DNA of 64,000 nucleotides from Macrocybe gigantea. Taxonomy: Eukaryota; Basidiomycota; Agaricomycetes; Agaricales; Callistosporiaceae. Shown here one piece after another: positions 59,305-64,000 of the stretch. Position 1 is the stretch's first letter. The number at the start of each line of letters is the position of its first letter. The stretch is from contig SJRY01000252.1 of assembly GCA_011319805.1 (NCBI GenBank), forward strand, positions 469,216 through 533,215, read 5' to 3'. Below the pieces are notes generated by a model. That model saw only the letters and a program-made list of their open reading frames with translations, was not told the DNA's origin and searched no databases. Both the position numbers and the translations under genes were made by a program.

Positions 59305-59939
59305 ATGGGCAGAACGCCTTTGATGACCCTTTCCCTTTATCTTCTTATCTGGTTTTCGGCGATTGCGCGTGGTCTACCCGCAGGCATTCGCGCATTGCAA
59401 AGTTCTGACCTAGGGAACGCTGTTGCGGCGAGGGGATGGAATGACCCGTTGGGTGCACTCCCGGCTCTCCAGCGGCGCAATCCTCCTTCTTCCTCACCTC
59501 CTCCTTCCTCACCTCCTCCTCCCACCCGTCCCCCGCCTCCTCCTCCTCGGGTGAAGCCCGGCTCTCGTCCCGCCCACCGCCTATACCAGATTTTCCTCCG
59601 CCGCAACCACCGCCGCAGGGGTCACCTCTGTTCAGCCCCGGACGGAAGCCGCCCTCGACGCCGAAATCGCCGCTATCACCCGGAGAGATGTCGGCGTTCT
59701 CAGACGACAGCGACGACGAAAGGGGCATGCAAAAGGTCGTGAAAGGGCTGAAGAAGAAGACGCCGTTCAGCTGGGGACGATCCAAGACAAGTCCCGCGGC
59801 CAGCCCGAATTCGAAGGACGAAAGCTCGCTCCTGTCTCGTCTGAGAAAGCCGTCGGGCGGGGCGCAGTCACCCAAATCGCCGATGTCGCCGACAGGTGGC
59901 TCGCCGAAAATATCAGGCCCTCTTGCGAAGTCAGTTTGA
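59305..59939 (+). CDS. Secreted Pro/Ser-rich protein, unknown
   Basis: ATG 59305 gives a good signal sequence (MGRTPLMTLSLYLLIWFSAIARG). The mature part has a short ordered region (LQSSDLGNAVAARGWNDPLG), an Arg-Arg pair, then a run of Pro and Ser (SSPPPPTRPPPPPPR). The frame changes in the Pro tract, and a 68-nt intron at 59551-59618 (donor GTGAAG, acceptor CCGCAG) restores it. It then leads to GSPLFSPGRKPPSTPKSPLS, an acidic patch SDDSDDERG, a basic segment (KVVKGLKKKTPFSWGRSK) and a Ser/Pro tail ending GPLAKSV, TGA 59937-59939. No Cys-rich module or known domain. It could be a wall-linked or intrinsically disordered secreted protein. The splice is inferred. Confidence 0.55.
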
Positions 59940-60605
59940 CGATTGTCAATGTTACTTTCAAGCTGACGATGGCGTCGCATATGCAGATGTTCGTCAGATG
60001 GAGGCCGCAAGCCAGAGTCTGTGCATAAAGAAAGCGACTGCGCTGCCAAGGGCCCTACAAATCCGTTCAAACCGAGTGGGACGTCAGAATGTTATTTTGC
60101 TGGCAAATATCCGAATGGCACTAACAGACCTGGTGCTTGTTACGTGTAAGGAGAGTTTCTTTCGTGCAGCAATTGTTTCTCTGACGCTTTGGATTTTCAG
60201 GTTCTGAGGGAGGATCGCTGAATTGAAAACGAAAACAAGGGCATGTAATTTACGGTCGCGATGCCGGATATGGTAGCTGTATATCCATTTAATGAAGACT
60301 GCGTGTCTGCTTGTTGCCATGTCGTGCGCGACATTCCTTTCGTTTTCATTAATCTTCTTCCAGGCCGGGATAAATTGTGATTTGGAATCCGTTGCCGTTG
60401 TTGCGTGCCCCAGTCCGGATCTTCTGTCGAGCAAAGGGGGGGGGCGAGCTCTTGGACGTAAAGACTATGCAATCGGTGGCGACTAAAATGGTTCGGATTG
60501 ATCGAAGCGAAAGAGCCTTTCGATCCTCGGAGGAGGGGCGACGGCGTAGATATAGCCTCTGTCCCTCCATCCCGTGCCTCGTTTCTCGTCCACCACTAGC
60601 CCCCC
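59940..60605. other. Intergenic stretch
   Basis: Between two plus-strand genes. Pyrimidine-rich just before 60606. No feature recognised. Confidence 0.4.
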
Positions 60606-62597
60606 ATGCCGGTCGTCGACCTCCCTCCTCCATCTTCCTCGTCCCCGCCCTTTCTCTTTTTTTCTTTGTCCTCATCTTCGTCGTCCGCCGCGCCTCACGC
60701 TCCTCTTTCAGCTCGTCAGTGTATACCTATCTCGTCCTATCTTGTCTCGTCGCCTTTTCTCTGGCGACGGCCGCGCTCTCTGTCGCACCGCACAGCGCTG
60801 CGGCGATGCGCGCGCAAGGCATCCTGAGGCCTGTGCTGTGCGGGGCGGCGGGCGTGGCGATCCTTCACTTGCTCTCGCTCATCTCGTCCCAACCAGTGGG
60901 CAAGCTGAGGTCAGGGGCCCTTTTCTTAACTTTTGCTTCCTTTTTCTGCGGTAAGTCCCGCGCATAAGCTTTTGCGTATCCGTCTCACCATCGCCGCGAC
61001 GAACAGCGACCCTTCTGGGCGTCCTCGCCCCACTCCTGCGTTCCATCTCGCCGTTCATTCCGCCGGTTCTGTTTCTTACATCGACTATATACACTATCCT
61101 TCTTACCATCGTTGCTGTGACCTCTCGACATTCCTGTCGTTCAGAACAACCTTCTGCTATCCTTCCAAACCCACTTCCATCGCCCTCGTCTCTATCCTCT
61201 TTTCCTCCCTCATGCCTATCCCATGACAGGTCATCCATTTTCACGCAGTCGCAGGAGGCGTCTGAGCGGCGTCTTCTTGCACCGTTTTGTCCAGCGCTGC
61301 ATGACCCCAAGGCAAATCCCAAGTTTACGTCTGCACGAGTCCTGGCAATTATTACTGCCGCACAGTTATTCTCTGTCCTTTCATATGCCTTCCAGATACC
61401 CTGCGTGCTGCTGGCCGAACAGCTCGGGAGCGGACATCCTCGAAAAAATCCTGGTTTCTTTCTGGACCAGCCCACTCTGTCCCTGTCCCCATTTTTGTTC
61501 AAGTTTTACATGCTGCAGACAGCTTCAATGGTCGTTTCTGTTTCGTTCGTTCTCTTTGGCTACTATTATCAGTCTCTGCGTGAGTTATCTTCCCGGATTG
61601 AGCGCATATGAGAACTTATTTTTTTTTTTTTTTTGCATCCTCAGTCTCTTCACAAACTCAAGGGCCATGTGTGTCAGGTAAAGGCCAGGCACAACACAGC
61701 AACTCCAGTCCCAGCACTGCATTCCCGCCCGTGCCCGTGATGTCTCTCCCTCCCCAAAGGACCCACGCCAAGGCGCAGAAGGATGTCAAGACTGAACCCT
61801 TCCTGACGCGCCTGCCTTCGCGCCCATCGATGCGGAGTCCGCTTCCTCTCCAACGGACGAGATCGCAATTGGCTAGCGGGCCAAAATTGGAGTCCCGGGC
61901 CGGTGAAGACAATCCGGCAGAGGACGCAGAGGAAGAAGAAGATTTCACCAACCTCCGTGATCCGTTCAGACCTCGGACAGTCGTGCCGAGCGTGATCGTG
62001 ACCGCGGCTCAGGCGGATTATGAGGGTCCGCTGAGGCGAACCATCACCAGAGGTTCGTCAGTGCGCTCGTCGCGCACCTCGGTGTCGGGCGACCATGCAC
62101 GATCCGCCAATTTGAAGCATGAGAGGGCCTCTGTCGCCTCTGGGTCGTCCGCATCTTCCGAAGCCAAGCCGGCATCCTCGTCGTCTGCTGCGAGTCAACA
62201 TCTGAAGAATGAGTTGGATCCTCGTTCACGACACTCAGATGCCGATATCCATGCGTCGGAAATGGAAGCGAGGCTTTCCGATTGGCCTCGCAGGGACCCC
62301 GCATTGAATTCGCTAGCATTTGCAACGTCCCCTCGCCGTGCGAAAAGAAAGGTGACAGGAAAAACACGAATGCCCTGTTCAAAGTCAAGGTCTGCGTTGT
62401 CCGCGTCAAGAGCGCAGTCGCCACCGAGGAGGATGAACATCTATGCGTGGGGAAGGCTACCTCCGTTGCCTGCCATGCCAGCAGGTCCAGATCAGGGAAC
62501 GTCTGTCCGGATAGAAGGCGCGCCTGTGTCAGCTAATAGGGAGGCGGAGGATGGCGAGAGGCTCGAGGACAGTCTGCTGCTCGCACAAAGCTACTGA
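60606..62597 (+). CDS. Multi-pass membrane protein with disordered C-terminal tail
   Basis: At least six hydrophobic segments: VYTYLVLSCLVAFSLATAAL, GILRPVLCGAAGVAILHLLS, LRSGALFLTFASFFC into ATLLGVLAPLLRSISPF, IPPVLFLTSTIYTILLTIVA, ARVLAIITAAQLFSVLSYAF and LQTASMVVSVSFVLFGYYYQ. The last exon, joined by an intron with a 16-T run near 61617-61633 (donor GTGAGT, acceptor CCTCAG), encodes a long Ser/Arg/acidic tail with possible phosphosites, such as TSVSGDHARSANLKHERASV, ending LLLAQSY, TGA 62595-62597. The 5' end is uncertain. ATG 60606 (MPVVDLPPPSSSSPP) can be spliced with a 44-nt intron into the first membrane segment; ATG 60806 (MRAQGILRPV) would lose that segment. I do not recognise the family; role unknown, membrane location likely. 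Confidence 0.65.
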
Positions 62598-62934
62598 GAA
62601 GGCTGCAAGGTGAAGAGCTCTATTGCAATCCGTCGTCTTCGTTTTCGCTCTAGTCATCAAGAAAACAGTGTATTATTAGTCGGGCCGTTGTTTTCGTTTT
62701 TTTCTTGTGCATAGAGCTTTTCGAGCATGTCTATACTTGCAACATTGTCTTAGGAAGTGTCGTCCCTTGAACCGCGGTTGAAAGTGTAAATAAGGTAAAT
62801 GACCAGATGCGGAGGTGCAAGTTGCGTGATCGCATCGCTCGGCCCGTCCCCACGACACTCCTTCCATGCAACTGTCGTTCTCTCTCCTCATCCTTGCCAA
62901 CCAGCTCTTTCGTCTCTAAACAACTATCGCAACA
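62598..62934. other. Intergenic stretch
   Basis: Between two plus-strand genes. A T-rich tract at 62690-62705 belongs to the 3' flank of the membrane protein gene. Nothing else seen. Confidence 0.4.
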
Positions 62935-64000
62935 ATGTTCTGGTCAAGCGACTCGTCGTCAGAGCCGAGCAGCTCCCTGCTGCCACCGACGCCCTTTTAT
63001 GGCGCTCGTGCCTGCAACTCACCCTTCTGCTCGACCCCCGGTGACATCTTGATCGAAATCGCGACATCGCTCGAGTCGCCCTCGGACGTTCTCAACCTTT
63101 GCTTGACGGTGCGCGGTGGCTTTGCGACTTCACGTTCTGACATTCGTTGTGCTGATGAGCGGAACAGTCCAACTATGTCTACTCGTCCGTCTCGTCGGTG
63201 CTGTACGAGTCTGTCGTCCTGAACACCCTAGAACAGTGCGTCCAGACGCTCGCGATGCTCCGTCGCCGTCCGGACATCGCCCGGCACGTCCGCGAGCTCG
63301 TCATTCGGCCTCACACGCAAGGCGACACCCGGCTCGGGCTGACCGCTAGCTCCATCGCCTCGGCCGCCGTCCGCGAGGTCGCCTCGACGAAGCGCCTGGA
63401 CGCCCTTAGAAAGTTCATTTGGGATGCAGACGAGAAGCCTTATTACGAAGACATGTGGTTTGCCTTGCGCATGGGGTGCGTGGCCGTTTTCTTGATTCTG
63501 ATGCCTGTCGCAAGCTCGGAGAAATGGCTCACGCTGTTGTAGCTGTCCGCAGCTGCGCTCGCTACATCGGTACGACTGTTGGAACTTATCTTCCTGTACA
63601 TAACAGCCACGTACGCCTTTGAACCCTTTACGGATTCGGGACTCATCGCGATCGTTGCAGTTGTTCGACTTTTCCGACCTCATCGGATTTTCTCTCACTC
63701 TCAAATCCGGGTTTTATGAAACTCATGTGGACATGTTCTTGGATGGTGTGTAGTTATCATGTATTCCTCTTTTCATTCCCAATTTCTCTTACAGAAGATA
63801 ATGCGACTTCCCGGCAACTATGGGACATGTTGATTCGCCGATGCCCGAATCTGGAAGAGCTGACAATCGAGGGCGTGTCATCTTTGCCGACGGATGTCCA
63901 CTCCCTCGTGGAAGGTCGCTGGCCTCGACTCCGCAGTTGGCTCTAGGGGATGTTTCGATCGATTGGGTGCCCGGTCCCATAGACCCCACACGCAAACGAC
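62935..64000 (+). CDS. F-box/LRR-like protein, truncated by window end
   Basis: From ATG 62935 a Ser-rich start leads to TPGDILIEIATSLESPSDVL with NLCLT, which reads like the helical F-box motif (LP.DIL..I...L....D...). Next come SNYVYSSVSSVLYESVVLNT, VQTLAMLRRRPDIARHVREL, FDFSDLIGFSLTLKSGFYET, and a leucine-rich-repeat-like LWDMLIRRCPNLEELTIEG. Introns lie near 63109-63168, 63478-63573, 63610-63665 and 63746-63794. The expected next repeat, LALGDVSIDWVPGP, is in another frame: at about 63935 one base seems missing, and the open frame runs into TAG at 63943. Either a sequencing error or a broken gene. In mushrooms such proteins form very large families and probably choose substrates for SCF ubiquitin ligases. 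Confidence 0.65.

Noticed and set aside
59500..59620. Frame slip in the poly-proline tract of the secreted protein gene
   Set aside because: A 68-nt GTGAAG...CCGCAG intron joins the two frames in phase.
61608..61640. Apparent protein start followed by a run of Phe
   Set aside because: This is a T-rich intron end; the real exon begins after CCTCAG at about 61645 and joins the membrane-protein exon in phase.

Overview
This window is nuclear DNA of a filamentous basidiomycete, most likely an agaricomycete. Genes are compact and split by many 50-70 nt introns with GT-AG (occasionally GC-AG) borders. Protein families are fungal (DUF6699, GH28 polygalacturonase, fungal RhoGAP, Ctr copper transporter). 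There is a chromodomain Ty3/gypsy retrotransposon and large degenerate TPR and transposase-like families typical of agaricomycetes. The species cannot be named from the sequence alone. Exon structures were read by eye from splice signals and protein conservation.

Left part (1-37 kb) is ordinary gene-rich sequence. In order: an ACR3 arsenite transporter (-), a DUF6699 protein (+), a secreted GH28 polygalacturonase (-), a GH63-related YMR196W-type protein (-), a small secreted protein (-), a large Ser-rich RhoGAP (-), a mitochondrial carrier (-), a decayed TPR/CHAT-type pseudogene (+), a divergent pair of carboxymuconolactone decarboxylase-like (-) and 3-hydroxyisobutyrate dehydrogenase-like (+) genes, a Ser-rich unknown (+), a gamma-tubulin complex component (+), a BRI3-like membrane protein (-) and the arginine methyltransferase HMT1/PRMT1 (+).

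The middle (38.4-52.5 kb) is an accessory island. Two minus-strand multi-exon genes of expanded basidiomycete families lie in tandem: gene A (48076-52473, transposase-like, zinc-finger N-terminus) and gene B (38395-47460, unknown companion). A 7.28-kb chromovirus (38579-45857) sits inside the last intron of gene B in the same orientation. It has 419-bp LTRs, an intact gag, a predicted -1 frameshift site, a ruined pol, and an 11-nt match between its presumed mRNA 5' end and its primer-binding site that predicts Tf1-like self-priming. A second, inverted solo LTR of the same family is nested between gag and pol with a perfect 5-bp target duplication. LTR differences are all transitions, and the in-frame stops in pol, gene A and gene B are all TGA, mostly where Arg is expected. 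This points to CpG-directed C-to-T mutation of repeats.

Right part (52.8-64 kb) returns to host genes: proteasome subunit alpha-3 with tiny 5' exons, a Ctr copper transporter, a Pro-rich coiled-coil protein, a secreted GH16 glucanase-like enzyme, a secreted Pro-rich protein, a multi-pass membrane protein, and an F-box/LRR-like protein running off the window end.
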